DNA of 64,000 bases from Pelotomaculum schinkii (GTDB lineage Bacteria > Bacillota > Desulfotomaculia > Desulfotomaculales > Pelotomaculaceae), in NCBI RefSeq assembly GCF_004369205.1, contig NZ_QFGA01000001.1:2046001-2110000 (forward strand), given 5' to 3'. The notes beneath the pieces were generated by a model. That model was not told the origin of the DNA, searched no databases, and saw nothing but the letters and a program-made list of their open reading frames with translations. Every line of letters begins with the position of its first letter. The stretch's first letter is position 1. A program made the position numbers and the translations under genes. This document shows positions 44,736-53,948 of this stretch, piece after piece.

Positions 44736-45214
44736 TATTCAGTCACCTCCCCGAATACTTCCTTGAACTTTTCGGCGATAATCTTCTTTTTATTTAGGTT
44801 GGTAGAGGTAGCTTCCTTGTATTGAATGGCTCCCGAGGGACAAATATAAGCGCATTTCGGTACTCCGCCACAAAGATCACACTTCACCATTTTTCTCTCT
44901 TTGGCGTTGAAGATGATGTTTCCCATCGGGCAAGCGCTTACGCACATCTTGCACCCGATACATTTATCGTCGTTAATCACTACAGCGCCTGTGTCCTTGA
45001 ACTCTACCGCGCCAACAGGGCATACCTTCATGCAGGAAGGGTTTTCACACTGCATACACATCATTGGTACGGCGATAGCAGCCTCCTCATAAGCCAAAAC
45101 CGTAACAGCCGCATGCTTGGGGTTGAATTCGTTGGTCTTTTCAAATGAACAGATTATCTCACAACTTCTGCAGCCAATACACTTTTCCGGTGATATCATC
45201 AGGATTTTGCTCAT
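44735..45214 (-). CDS. Four-cluster ferredoxin subunit of AOR
   Basis: A 159-residue protein with four [4Fe-4S] motifs: [37 protein letters not shown] and [15 protein letters not shown], the pattern of DmsB/HycB-like electron-transfer subunits. It is translationally coupled to the AOR gene (TAATG overlap), matching AorA-type partners of multi-subunit AORs. A longer frame exists, but the ATG at 45212-45214 next to AGGGAGG fits better. It is the first gene of this AOR unit. Confidence 0.9.
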   Translation of the reverse strand: MSKILMISPEKCIGCRSCEIICSFEKTNEFNPKHAAVTVLAYEEAAIAVPMMCMQCENPSCMKVCPVGAVEFKDTGAVVINDDKCIGCKMCVSACPMGNIIFNAKERKMVKCDLCGGVPKCAYICPSGAIQYKEATSTNLNKKKIIAEKFKEVFGEVTE

Positions 45215-45630
45215 GACCTCCCTGGACGCCGTATTTAAGCGGCGCCAGTTACACCTCCTTCGTGTACTTTTTGTCTTTGCCCCCATTCCGGGAGGGCGTC
45301 TTTATTTATTTGTCCATGCAAAAGCGCGCTTCCCCCCCTTTTTCATGAAATACCGGCTTGTTTTTTAGCTTTGCGTTTACAGTCATCAAAAACATGTATA
45401 TGTACACTTAACGATTGGTTTCCATACTATTGGAAAAAGTTATTTATAGTTAACTTATGAAAATATTCTATAAAAATTGATATATACCTTCATTAATCCC
45501 GTACAATTATACAAATGGTAATAAATTTTGTAATTTATATATACCTCATTGCCGAACTGTACAAAGACCAGCCTGCCCGTAAAAACCCTGGACCTTGGCG
45601 CCGCTATTGCGGCATATGAAGTAATGCTGT

Positions 45631-45683
45631 AAAAAAAGGGCTCTGGAAGCCCAATTTTTTTGGATTTCCAAAAGCCCTTTTTC
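45631..45683 (-). terminator. Terminator of the second AOR/Liv operon
   Basis: AAAAAAAGGGCT..TGGAA and TTTCCA..AAGCCCTTTTT form a long hairpin flanked by A and T runs, so it may act in both directions. It lies about 75 bp after livF in the 542-bp gap 45215-45756. The rest of that gap is very AT-rich and probably contains the promoter of the first AOR unit; I found no clean sigma-54 match there. Confidence 0.75.
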
Positions 45684-45756
45684 TTGTGTTCTATTCGGGT
45701 TTGTCAACAGACCTTCTTTGAACTCACCGTATCACCATAATTTCCCTTGGACACTA

Positions 45757-46467
45757 CTACAGCCCCAGGTAAGCTTTTTTGATATGCGGGTTATTCAACA
45801 GTTCAGATGCAGGACCGGTCAGCCCGACCGTGCCGTTTTCCAGGACGTAACCCCTGTGGCAAAGCTCAAGGGCATTTTGCACGTTTTGCTCCACCAGCAG
45901 CACGGTGACTCCCTGGGCCGCGATGCTTTGGATTAATTCCAGCACCTGTGTTACCAGTTTGGGCGCCAGGCCGAGAGACGGTTCATCAAACATCAAAAGT
46001 TTGGGCTCCGACATCAAAGCTCTGCCGATCGCCAGCATCTGCTGTTCGCCGCCGCTCATCGTCCTGGCAATTTGTTTTTTCCGTTCAGCAAGGCGCGGCA
46101 AAAGGTCAAATACTTTATCAAGGTTGGCCGCGCGGTTTTTGCGGGTGGCAGGCGCATAGGAGCCCAGCAGCAGGTTTTCCTCCACGGACATGTTGGGAAA
46201 CAGCCTGCGCCCCTCCGGAACCTGGATGACGCCCCTTTCAACCACTTGGTGGGCCTCAAGCCGGCTGATCTCCTCTCCGGCAAAACTGATCGAGCCGGTC
46301 TTGGGCTTTAAAATACCGGAGATCGTGTTGATCAGCGTGCTTTTACCCGCGCCGTTGGCTCCAACGATAGAAACAATTTCGCCTTCCTCCACACTGGCTG
46401 AAACATCCCTCAACGCGCACATCTCACCATAAAAAACACTAATTTTTTCAATCGTTAACAGCGCCAT
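45757..46467 (-). CDS. livF: Branched-chain/amide-type ABC transporter ATPase LivF
   Basis: A 236-residue ATPase with Walker A GANGAGKST, signature MSGGEQQMLAIGRALM and Walker B LLMFDEPSLGLAP, plus the LivF-specific N-terminus LLTIEKISVFYGEMCALRDV. It is the last gene of the livKHMGF block and overlaps livG by 20 bp. The ATG at 46465-46467 behind GGGTGAT is preferred over one three codons earlier. Confidence 0.92.
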   Translation of the reverse strand: MALLTIEKISVFYGEMCALRDVSASVEEGEIVSIVGANGAGKSTLINTISGILKPKTGSISFAGEEISRLEAHQVVERGVIQVPEGRRLFPNMSVEENLLLGSYAPATRKNRAANLDKVFDLLPRLAERKKQIARTMSGGEQQMLAIGRALMSEPKLLMFDEPSLGLAPKLVTQVLELIQSIAAQGVTVLLVEQNVQNALELCHRGYVLENGTVGLTGPASELLNNPHIKKAYLGL

Positions 46468-47185
46468 ATTTATCACCCAGATATGCTTTAATTACCTCCG
46501 GATTGCTGGTAACCTCCTGAGGGGTACCCTCAGCGATTTTCTTGCCGTAGTCCAGTACCATAATCCTGTGCGACAGGGCCATAGCGGCCTGCAGGACATG
46601 CTCAATCAACAGGATGGAAACGCCGGTCCGGTGAATATTTCTAATCAGTGCTACCGCTTCTTCGACTTCGGTGGGGTTGAGGCCGGCCAGGACTTCGTCC
46701 AGCAAAAGCAATTTCGGCTCCGTGGCCAGGGCTTTGGCTACTTCAAGCCTTTTCCTGTCAACAATGGTCAGGTTCTTGGACAGGACATCCCTTTTATCAT
46801 ACAGACCCACCTGTTCCAACACAGCCAGAGCCTTCTCCCTGCACTTTCCCCTGTCACCGGTCCGCAAAAAAGCACCAACCATGACGTTATACAAAACACT
46901 TTTATTGGCAAAGGGTTTGACCACCTGAAAGGTCCTGCCGATGCCCTTCTCACAAACCTGATAGGGCTTCAATCCGGTGATGTCCTCATTGCGGAAGATC
47001 ACTTCCCCGCCGGTAGGCTTGTACACCCCGCTGATTAAATTGAAAACCGTCGTTTTACCGGCCCCGTTGGGGCCAATCAAGCCGGCAATTTCTCCTTCCT
47101 GGAGGGTAAAGTTGAGCTCACTCAAGGCGGTCAGGCCACCGAACTTAATGGTCAGATTCTTTAACTCCAGCATCTTCCCGGCCAC
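46448..47185 (-). CDS. livG: Branched-chain/amide-type ABC transporter ATPase LivG
   Basis: A 245-residue ATPase with LELKNLTIKFGGLTAL, Walker A GPNGAGKTT, the LivG motif GIGRTFQVVKPFAN and Walker B LLLLDEVLAGLNP. The usual LSGG signature is altered to the KNLTIVDRKRLEVAKAL region. The change of LSYGQQRRLE-type signature to LTIVDRKRLE also occurs in a subset of Liv transporters. The GTG at 47183-47185 behind GGGGGG is chosen. It overlaps the end of livM by about 40 bp. Confidence 0.9.
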   Translation of the reverse strand: MAGKMLELKNLTIKFGGLTALSELNFTLQEGEIAGLIGPNGAGKTTVFNLISGVYKPTGGEVIFRNEDITGLKPYQVCEKGIGRTFQVVKPFANKSVLYNVMVGAFLRTGDRGKCREKALAVLEQVGLYDKRDVLSKNLTIVDRKRLEVAKALATEPKLLLLDEVLAGLNPTEVEEAVALIRNIHRTGVSILLIEHVLQAAMALSHRIMVLDYGKKIAEGTPQEVTSNPEVIKAYLGDKYGAVND

Positions 47186-48203
47186 GCTTTTCCCCCCCTT
47201 CCCCCAGAAGGCGAAGTAATCTACCGTAGGCATTTTCGCAAAACTCGATAACACCCCTGGGCTTGAATATAACGAATAATACCACGATCAGGCCGTAGAG
47301 AAAAAGGTGCAGTCCCATGACCTGGCCGAAGAAAATCCTGGTAATCTCGCCCACCACCGTCAGGAGAACACCGCCGATCGCCGGCCCCAGTACTGAACCC
47401 TTGCCGCCCACGATGGCCAGAAAGACAATCTGGTTGGACATCATGGGGCCGGAAATGGCGCTGGGTTCCAGGTAACGGATCAACTGCGCGTAATAGACTC
47501 CGCCCACACCGGTAAAAAAGGCGCTTAATGTGGCTGCAATAAGCTTGGTCCGGGCGGTATTAATCCCCAGCGCCAGGGCGGCGTCTTCGTCCTCACGCAG
47601 CGCGGTGAGGTAATACCCCAGCTTCGACCTGTCGATCCAGACGCAGAACCCGATGATCATCAACACAAGAGCCAACGCGATGTAGTAATAGGGCACCTTG
47701 GACATGAACTGCATATACTGCGGAGCGTTACCCATCAGGGGCACCAGAAAGCCCTGGGCCCCACCGGTATCCCAACTGCCGATTTTTTCGGTGCTGATCA
47801 GGATGACCCGGAAGCCTTCGGCAAAACCCACCGTGGCCAGGGCGTAGTAAGCCCCTTTCAGGCGCAGGGTCGGGTAGCCGACAATAAAGCCCAAGAGCGC
47901 CGCCGCCGCACCGCCGATAAACATGCCGATCCAGGGGGAAAGGCCGGTATTTGCAAAAAGCATGGAGGATACATAGGCGCCGGTAGCGACGTAGACACCG
48001 TGACCCAGGGACAACTGGCCAGCAAAACCGCCCACAATGTTCCAGGCGCTGGCCAGGTAGGCCCAGAAGAGGATGATCGCCAGGATGTGCAGGTTATAGG
48101 GATTTTTTATAAACAGGGGCAAGAGCGCTAAAACCAGCAGCGCCAGGGCAGGGAGATATACGCGGGGACTTGCGAAGTTCCTCAATTTTTCATCACCTAC
48201 CAT
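47145..48203 (-). CDS. livM: Branched-chain/amide-type ABC permease LivM
   Basis: A 352-residue membrane protein with about nine helices and the conserved LivM segments WNIVGGFAGQLSLGHGVY and LREDEDAALALGINTARTK, the cytoplasmic coupling loop. The C-terminal tail is short and basic. Its first codons overlap the end of livH, so the permease pair is co-translated. Confidence 0.92.
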   Translation of the reverse strand: MVGDEKLRNFASPRVYLPALALLVLALLPLFIKNPYNLHILAIILFWAYLASAWNIVGGFAGQLSLGHGVYVATGAYVSSMLFANTGLSPWIGMFIGGAAAALLGFIVGYPTLRLKGAYYALATVGFAEGFRVILISTEKIGSWDTGGAQGFLVPLMGNAPQYMQFMSKVPYYYIALALVLMIIGFCVWIDRSKLGYYLTALREDEDAALALGINTARTKLIAATLSAFFTGVGGVYYAQLIRYLEPSAISGPMMSNQIVFLAIVGGKGSVLGPAIGGVLLTVVGEITRIFFGQVMGLHLFLYGLIVVLFVIFKPRGVIEFCENAYGRLLRLLGEGGEKRGREDAGVKESDH

Positions 48204-49078
48204 TCGTACCGGGAGCCGAACAATCCTGAAGGCCTGACCAGGAGCACTACCAGGAAGGCGAAATAAACCAGGATCGCTGTCCAGGTGGCCGTCATGTAAA
48301 TGGCCGCCACCGATTCAATCAATCCGATAATAAGCCCGCCTACCAGCGCTCCGGGGACACTGCCCAGGCCCCCCAGCACGACAATAATAAAAGCTTTGGT
48401 CAAAAAGACCTCTCCCACGGAAGTGTGGGCGTAATAGAAAGGAATCAAAAGGACGCCGGCCAACCCGGACAGGGCCGTGCCGATCCCGAAGGCGACACTG
48501 TAAATACGGGTAACATTAATCCCCATCAACTGGGCGGCGTTGCGGTCCTGCCCGGTCGCCCGCATCGCCCGGCCTGTTTCTGTTTTGTTTAAGAACTGGT
48601 AAAAAGCAATGGTTATAGCCAGGGTGGCAACAAAAGCATAGAAGCGGGGCGCGCTGACCAGAAGGCCCGACAGGTTGAACGTCACGCCCGAGTAACTGGT
48701 TTTTGCTACCAGATAGTCCGCGCCAAACACCATCAGCATGAAGTTTTCAATGACCACGGCCAAGCCCGCCGTCAGCAAGAGGGCGCTGACGGGTTCCCGG
48801 ACGTCCTTATCAGCATTGAGAACAGGTCTGATCAAACCTTTCTGGCAGTAGTAACCCAGGAAAAACATCAAGGGGAAAATAATGATTGCGAGCAGGTAAG
48901 GATCCAGACCTGAAAGGTACCACAGCCAGTACGACGCCAGCATGGAAACCATCAAAAAAGCGCCGTGGGCAAAGTTGATAATTTTCATAATTCCGAAAAT
49001 AAGGGTAAGGCCTAAGGCAATTAGCCCGTATACCCCTCCCATCAGGAGCCCGTTGGTTATTGAGGAAAGCAAGCCCAT
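48197..49078 (-). CDS. livH: Branched-chain/amide-type ABC permease LivH
   Basis: A 293-residue membrane protein, about eight helices, with the family start TNGLLMGGVYGLIALGLTL and IINFAHGAF, and the coupling loop MRATGQDRNAAQLMGINV. The ribosome site GGAGGT lies eight bases before the ATG. It partners LivM. Confidence 0.93.
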   Translation of the reverse strand: MGLLSSITNGLLMGGVYGLIALGLTLIFGIMKIINFAHGAFLMVSMLASYWLWYLSGLDPYLLAIIIFPLMFFLGYYCQKGLIRPVLNADKDVREPVSALLLTAGLAVVIENFMLMVFGADYLVAKTSYSGVTFNLSGLLVSAPRFYAFVATLAITIAFYQFLNKTETGRAMRATGQDRNAAQLMGINVTRIYSVAFGIGTALSGLAGVLLIPFYYAHTSVGEVFLTKAFIIVVLGGLGSVPGALVGGLIIGLIESVAAIYMTATWTAILVYFAFLVVLLVRPSGLFGSRYEW

Positions 49079-49146
49079 ATTTTAGACCTCCAGGGAGAAC
49101 TGGGGGGGTAGTCAACCGGCTACCCCCTATTCTCATTTCAGTTTAC

Positions 49147-50412
49147 TTAATTCCAGCCCTGGAACGGCCAGACCGGTTCCCAATCAGGCCGCGCGTCTTT
49201 GGCCGGCCAAACGGTTACCCGTTCCATTTTGCCGTCTACCTTGCGGAACTGGGATATAATCAGCGGCGCGTTGACCATCTGTCCGCTTTCATCAAAAACT
49301 ATTTCCGAAGCGTACATCTGGGTAACGCCTTCGCTCAGCTTCGTCTCGGACAAAGCCTTGCGAATTGCTTCCGGATCGACAGACGCCGCCCGTTCCAGGG
49401 CATCTTTAATGACATACATTGTAGTGTAAGCCTTGACAGCCTCAGCATTCATGCCATAGCCGTATTTCTCCGTGAATTTCTTGTTTACTTCCTGGGAGAA
49501 GGGGCGGTTCACGTCCGGTTCCCAGGTGGAGATATCGTAGAAGTATTCGCAGTTATCGCCGGTGGTCTTAAAGTAGACCGGATCCGCAAAACCGCCGCTG
49601 GTGCCGATGAAGGCAAGTGGTTTAACCTTGTGTTCGGCAAAGGTGTTGGTCAAGAGGGCGGCGTCCGACACGTAGGAAACCATGAATACAACGTCCGGGT
49701 TAGCCTGTTTTACTTTCAGGACTATCGGGGTGAGGTCCGAGGAGTTGGTCGGATATGGCTCCTTGAGAATGACCTCAATGCCTGTCCCTTCAAGGTACTT
49801 TTCCCAGCCTTTGACGGCGCCCTGGCCCCAGGCGGTGTTTTCATAAATAAAGGCCACGGTTTTAACCGGCGTACCGAATTGCTTGCCCATATCCTGGATA
49901 AACGTGATCTGGTCCCTGTTGCGCCAGGTTGTCTTCTCAGCCTGCCTGAAGACGTATTTGAAACCGCGCTCCGTGATGATATCCTCCGAGGGGACCGGAC
50001 AATAGAAGGGTACTTGATAGCGCTCAGCTACCTCTGTGGCAGGCAGGGCCACACCGCTCTGGTAGGTCCCAGTGAGAAGCGCCACTTTTTCCTGGGTGAT
50101 CAGGCGCTCCGACTCCGATACGCCCGTAGCCGGGTCACCTTTGCTGTCGGCGTAAACCATCTTTATTTTAGCTCCACCCAGTGATTTAATTCCTCCCTGG
50201 GCGTTGATTTCTTCCACAGCCAGATCCCTGGCCTGCTGGCTGACCTTGCCGACCGGGGCAACCGACCCGGACAAGGGCAGGATATTGCCAATCTTAACCT
50301 CAGTGACCTTTTTGGCCTGGTCACCGCCGCCGCACCCGGCAACCGTGAACGAAACCGCGAGAAGCAGCGCAATTACCAGCAAGGAAAGCATGAACTTATT
50401 TTTTTTGATCAT
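49147..50412 (-). CDS. livK: Liv-type substrate-binding lipoprotein
   Basis: A type I periplasmic-binding-fold receptor, 421 residues, with a lipoprotein signal (TVAGCGGG, cysteine near residue 27), so it is anchored outside the membrane. Family segments are IGNILPLSGSVAPVGK, GLT-like ALLTGTYQSGVALP and FIYENTAWGQG. The Liv family takes up amino acids, but many anaerobe members bind short-chain or aromatic carboxylates. The operon here, AOR and alcohol dehydrogenase, suggests a carboxylate or aldehyde-related ligand (inference). Confidence 0.9.
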   Translation of the reverse strand: MIKKNKFMLSLLVIALLLAVSFTVAGCGGGDQAKKVTEVKIGNILPLSGSVAPVGKVSQQARDLAVEEINAQGGIKSLGGAKIKMVYADSKGDPATGVSESERLITQEKVALLTGTYQSGVALPATEVAERYQVPFYCPVPSEDIITERGFKYVFRQAEKTTWRNRDQITFIQDMGKQFGTPVKTVAFIYENTAWGQGAVKGWEKYLEGTGIEVILKEPYPTNSSDLTPIVLKVKQANPDVVFMVSYVSDAALLTNTFAEHKVKPLAFIGTSGGFADPVYFKTTGDNCEYFYDISTWEPDVNRPFSQEVNKKFTEKYGYGMNAEAVKAYTTMYVIKDALERAASVDPEAIRKALSETKLSEGVTQMYASEIVFDESGQMVNAPLIISQFRKVDGKMERVTVWPAKDARPDWEPVWPFQGWN

Positions 50413-50457
50413 GAGAGAACCCCCTTTCGTGAGTCAAACAGGATACACTGTTATGTC

Positions 50458-51609
50458 TTACAAAGTTTTTCTGTAGATGCTTTCAATATCTTTCCTCGTC
50501 ATCAGCCTTGGGTTGTTGGTTAACAGGCGGGTTTGTTTTTCCGCGCTCACGGTTAAGAACTCAATATCTTCTTCTGCGACGCCAACTTCACGCAGGGAAT
50601 TGGGAATCCCCACGTCAGCGACCAGCTCCTTGACCGCCCGCACTGCCAGCAGGGCCGCTTCCCTGGGCGATTTCCCGGCGACCGGCTGGCCCATGGCCTC
50701 TGCTACACAGGCAAACTTACCAAGGTTGCCGACACAGTTGAATTCCATGACCGGAGCAAAGAGCAGCGCGTTGGATACACCGTGGCTGACGTGGAATTTG
50801 CCGCCCAGCGGGTACGCCAGAGCATGGACTGCTCCTACACCCGCGTTGGCCAGCGACACTCCCGCGAAGAAAGAACCGACGGACATCTTTTCCCTGGCCG
50901 CCAGGTCCTGCCCGTTGGATACGGCAGTCCTGATACTTTCTGAGATCAGCCTGATCGCTTCCAGGGCATAAATATCGGTTTGCAGAGTGGCCTTTAAGGC
51001 GGTATAGGATTCCACAGCATGCACCAGGGCGTCAACACCGGTCGCGGCAGTAACACGCGGGGGACAGGAAAGGGTTAGCGCCGGATCTACTATGGCCACC
51101 CGCGGCAGCAGGTACGAACTGACAATACCTTTTTTGACCTGTTCCTCCTTGAAAGCAAAGATGGCATTCTGGGTAACCTCTGAACCGGTACCTGCCGTGG
51201 TGGGGATTAGAATCGTAGGCACGCCTTTTTCGGGGAACAATTCTATACCCACGTAGTCTTTGATGCTGCCGCCATTTACAGCCAGTACGGCAGAAGCCTT
51301 GGCAACATCCATGGGGCTGCCGCCACCCAGGCCAACCAGCAGGTTGTAGCCGTTTTCCCGGACAAACTTAGCAACGCTGTCCACCGTATCTGTACTTGGT
51401 TCGGCATCAATTTCTGCAAATATGTCTACCTGCGCACCACCCTCCTCAATACAAGTTCTCACCAATTTGTCCATTCCGGCAGCCTGAACCCCTTTATCAG
51501 TAATCAAAAGGACCTTATCTGCCTTGAACTTTTTGACTTCCCCACTTAGATGCTCCAATGCTCCTTGACCTAAATAGACTACTTCAGGCAATCTAAACGG
51601 AAATACCAT
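50458..51609 (-). CDS. Iron-containing alcohol dehydrogenase
   Basis: A 383-residue group III alcohol dehydrogenase. NAD(P) binds at LVGLGGGSPMDVAKA (about residue 93). Metal ligands lie in GVDALVHAVESY (Asp and His region) and in YPLGGKFHVSHGVSNALL (His). The protein resembles ethanol/butanol dehydrogenases of clostridia. It lies between the second AOR gene and livK. An AOR with an alcohol dehydrogenase allows carboxylate-aldehyde-alcohol interconversion. The ribosome site is GGGAGGGAG. Confidence 0.92.
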   Translation of the reverse strand: MVFPFRLPEVVYLGQGALEHLSGEVKKFKADKVLLITDKGVQAAGMDKLVRTCIEEGGAQVDIFAEIDAEPSTDTVDSVAKFVRENGYNLLVGLGGGSPMDVAKASAVLAVNGGSIKDYVGIELFPEKGVPTILIPTTAGTGSEVTQNAIFAFKEEQVKKGIVSSYLLPRVAIVDPALTLSCPPRVTAATGVDALVHAVESYTALKATLQTDIYALEAIRLISESIRTAVSNGQDLAAREKMSVGSFFAGVSLANAGVGAVHALAYPLGGKFHVSHGVSNALLFAPVMEFNCVGNLGKFACVAEAMGQPVAGKSPREAALLAVRAVKELVADVGIPNSLREVGVAEEDIEFLTVSAEKQTRLLTNNPRLMTRKDIESIYRKTL

Positions 51610-51635
51610 TTTGAAACTCCCTCCCGAATTTTTAG

Positions 51636-53531
51636 TTAATTCTTATCAACCAGCCAATCAAGGCCAAGTTCATACAGCTTGGCTGCTTTCGGCCTGCCGG
51701 TGCTTACCTCCCAACCAGCCATTTCATAAAACAGTCTAACTGCCAGGTCAAAAACTTTCCGGTCCAGTCCTGGTTTGCCATCAAGCGGCCCGCCGCTGAA
51801 AGCTTCATAAAACTTTTCCGGCAACCGGTCGTCTTTAATCGTAAAGCCCATGCGCCAGTTATATTCTTTTGCCATGGCCAGGTACAGTTCACCGGCTTTT
51901 AAGAGTTCCCACCAGGAGGTTTCCCAGCCGGTCACCGCTTTAACCAGGTTTAAGAGCATTTCCAGTGAAGTTAAGCTTCTCGCCGTGTAGCCAAAGATAC
52001 AGACTCCAAGCATGTCATACAGTCCATTGAGGTAACTGGTGTAGAGCACCTGCTTCACTTTATTGGGGCCAAGGTCCTCAGCCCCTACCGGCCGGCTTAA
52101 GCCTATAATTGCAGCGCCCCGGGTACCAAAAGACTCCTTGCCGGTGAAGAAGGGGTCGTGCTGGGCAAACCAGTGGTCGGCTCCGTTAAACGACAAGGCG
52201 TACTGGAGACCCACGCCGCTTTTGACCCTCGGATCATGCATCGGGACCTCCTGGCCTTTGACCTCAATCAGGAAGCGCTCGCTTCTTTGGCCAAACCTGG
52301 CTGCCGCTATCCTGCTGCCGTCCGCCAGAGTATCTCCGAAGCCTTCTCTTCTAGCAATTTTTTCAATTAAAGGAAGTAAGACTTCCTCGTTGCCGAAATT
52401 CAACGCAAGCCCGCCGGTGATGTCCTTGCCGATGATTCCCTCTTCATAACATTTCATGGCAAAGGATATGGTCATACCCAAAGAAATAGTGTCTAAACCA
52501 TAGCGGTTGCATAATTCGTTGGCTTTGAGCAAAAGTTTTAAATTCCCAATGCCGCAATTGGACCCCAGCGCGGCCAGGGTCTCATATTCCGGCCCGCCAT
52601 ATTTTTTATCTACGATGAAGTCCCCGTCCTGCACTTCCACCACTCTCTTGCAGTTAATAGGACAGGAATAACACCCGCCGCGCCTGAGCAGAATTTCATT
52701 TAATTTTTCGGAACCAATTTCATTAGCCTGCGCAAAAAACCCGGTCTCCCAGTTATTGGTCGGCAATACTCCTCCAGCATTGTTGCCTGTAATCCCCATT
52801 GGCGTACCATGTTCATGCAGGGCGGCGCTCAGAGGGTGATCTTTAAAATTCTTGGCAACCCAACGCAGGGTATCCATGATCACTGACTGGTCTTTAACTT
52901 CTACTGACTTTGTACCTCTAACGGCAATGGCCTTTAAGTTTTTGGACCCCATAACAGCGCCCAGACCGTTGCGGCCGTTAAAATGCACCAGGTTATTGGA
53001 TATGCCCGCAATCCTGGAAAGGTTTTCCCCGGCAGGACCGATCTGGGCGATCTGAACCCTGTTGTCATCCAGTTCACGCCGAATTTCCTGTTGCGCCTCA
53101 CCGGTTTCCATACCCCACAGGCGCCCTGCGTCTTTTATCTCGGCCTCACCGTCTTTGATCCAGATGTACACCGGGTGTTCGGCGCGCCCCTCAATGACCA
53201 CCGCGTCAAAGCCAGCCTTTTTAAGTTCCGGTCCCCACCAGCCGCCTGCTTCAGCCTTCCCCAGCGCGCCTGTCAGCGGGGACCTGGCCACCACCGTGTA
53301 ACGCGGCACACAGGGAGCGTTTGCTCCGGTCAAGAGTCCCGGCGCAAACACCATGATATTGTCCGGTCCAAGCGGGTCAATATTGACTTTGTTGCTTTTT
53401 AACAGGTAGTAAAGACCTATTCCCTGGCCACCAAGGTACTGCCTGTAAAACTCTTCCGCGGGTTCCTGTACTAAGACTTCAGACTTACTCAGGTTAATCA
53501 GGAGAATTTTTCCATTATAACCGAATCCCAT
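51636..53531 (-). CDS. Tungsten aldehyde:ferredoxin oxidoreductase (AOR family), copy 2
   Basis: A 631-residue AOR, somewhat longer than copy 1. It has domain-1 segments GLLTGANAPCVPRYTVVARS and [16 protein letters not shown], cluster cysteines GCYSCPINCKR (about residue 290) and the distal cysteine in DMLGVCIFGY. It starts MGFGYNGKILLINLSKS behind AGGAAGG. It is the first gene of an operon with an alcohol dehydrogenase and livKHMGF, and has a candidate sigma-54 promoter 116 bp upstream. No dedicated ferredoxin subunit gene adjoins it, so free ferredoxin is the probable partner. Confidence 0.94.
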   Translation of the reverse strand: MGFGYNGKILLINLSKSEVLVQEPAEEFYRQYLGGQGIGLYYLLKSNKVNIDPLGPDNIMVFAPGLLTGANAPCVPRYTVVARSPLTGALGKAEAGGWWGPELKKAGFDAVVIEGRAEHPVYIWIKDGEAEIKDAGRLWGMETGEAQQEIRRELDDNRVQIAQIGPAGENLSRIAGISNNLVHFNGRNGLGAVMGSKNLKAIAVRGTKSVEVKDQSVIMDTLRWVAKNFKDHPLSAALHEHGTPMGITGNNAGGVLPTNNWETGFFAQANEIGSEKLNEILLRRGGCYSCPINCKRVVEVQDGDFIVDKKYGGPEYETLAALGSNCGIGNLKLLLKANELCNRYGLDTISLGMTISFAMKCYEEGIIGKDITGGLALNFGNEEVLLPLIEKIARREGFGDTLADGSRIAAARFGQRSERFLIEVKGQEVPMHDPRVKSGVGLQYALSFNGADHWFAQHDPFFTGKESFGTRGAAIIGLSRPVGAEDLGPNKVKQVLYTSYLNGLYDMLGVCIFGYTARSLTSLEMLLNLVKAVTGWETSWWELLKAGELYLAMAKEYNWRMGFTIKDDRLPEKFYEAFSGGPLDGKPGLDRKVFDLAVRLFYEMAGWEVSTGRPKAAKLYELGLDWLVDKN

Positions 53532-53646
53532 TTTCGCACCTTCCTAAGCTTTTTAACAAGTTGCCGTTTCTTTTCCCATTAACCGGCCTTTTTTACTTGT
53601 TATGTGTAATTCTCCACCTGGCCGGGACCAGTTCAATATTCATATT

Positions 53647-53663
53647 TGCAAAAATTATTCCAA
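53647..53663 (-). promoter_or_regulatory. Candidate sigma-54 promoter of the AOR-2/ADH/Liv operon
   Basis: The minus strand reads TTGGAATAATTTTTGCA: GG and GC are 10 bases apart and TTGCA forms the -12 box, but the CAC of the -24 box is not conserved. It lies 116 bp before the AOR gene and downstream of an AcoR-like sigma-54 activator gene. Confidence 0.6.
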
Positions 53664-53715
53664 TCGTCCTCTATTTCAGAAATTTTTCATACTGACATAA
53701 GTTACAGTAGACCCC

Positions 53716-53832
53716 CATGCCGCCTGTGGCCGCGCCACGTATCATGAAAATATCAGCCGATGCAGGTGCGATTGAAAACGGCGCCCGCATGGCCAAGTTT
53801 TTGTCCGCTGCCGGCATGTGACAGCGGCATGG
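53716..53832. repeat. R2 repeat, partial copy
   Basis: Contains CATGCCGCCTGTGGCCGCGCC, CACGTATCATGAAAATATCAG and GATGCAGGTGCGATTGAAAA, matching the left part of the R2 copy at 59122. The right-hand GTGCGAAT hairpin is missing. It occupies part of the 417-bp gap 53532-53948. Confidence 0.6.
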
Positions 53833-53875
53833 CAACTACTCTGATAGCTTATTGGAGCAAATCATCGGATACAGA

Positions 53876-53928
53876 TGTGCATACAAATGACCCACTCCGA
53901 AACAAGAAGTGGGTCATTTGTATGCACA
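53876..53928. repeat. Perfect 21-bp inverted repeat after the AcoR-like gene
   Basis: TGTGCATACAAATGACCCAC and one further base at 53876-53896, then an 11-base loop, then the exact complement at 53908-53928. It lies 20 bp beyond the regulator's stop. There is no U-tract on either strand. It could be a terminator without a tail or a regulator-binding site. Confidence 0.7.
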
Positions 53929-53948
53929 CAGATATTACGTATATAAAA

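Noticed and set aside
45240-45330. Possible sigma-54 promoters before the first AOR unit
   Set aside because: Candidates had wrong GG-GC spacing (12 instead of 10) or a TGGC instead of TTGC at -12.
49060-50184. Plus-strand frame of about 374 codons
   Set aside because: It lies antisense to livK; the livK frame has clear motifs and a ribosome site while this one has none.
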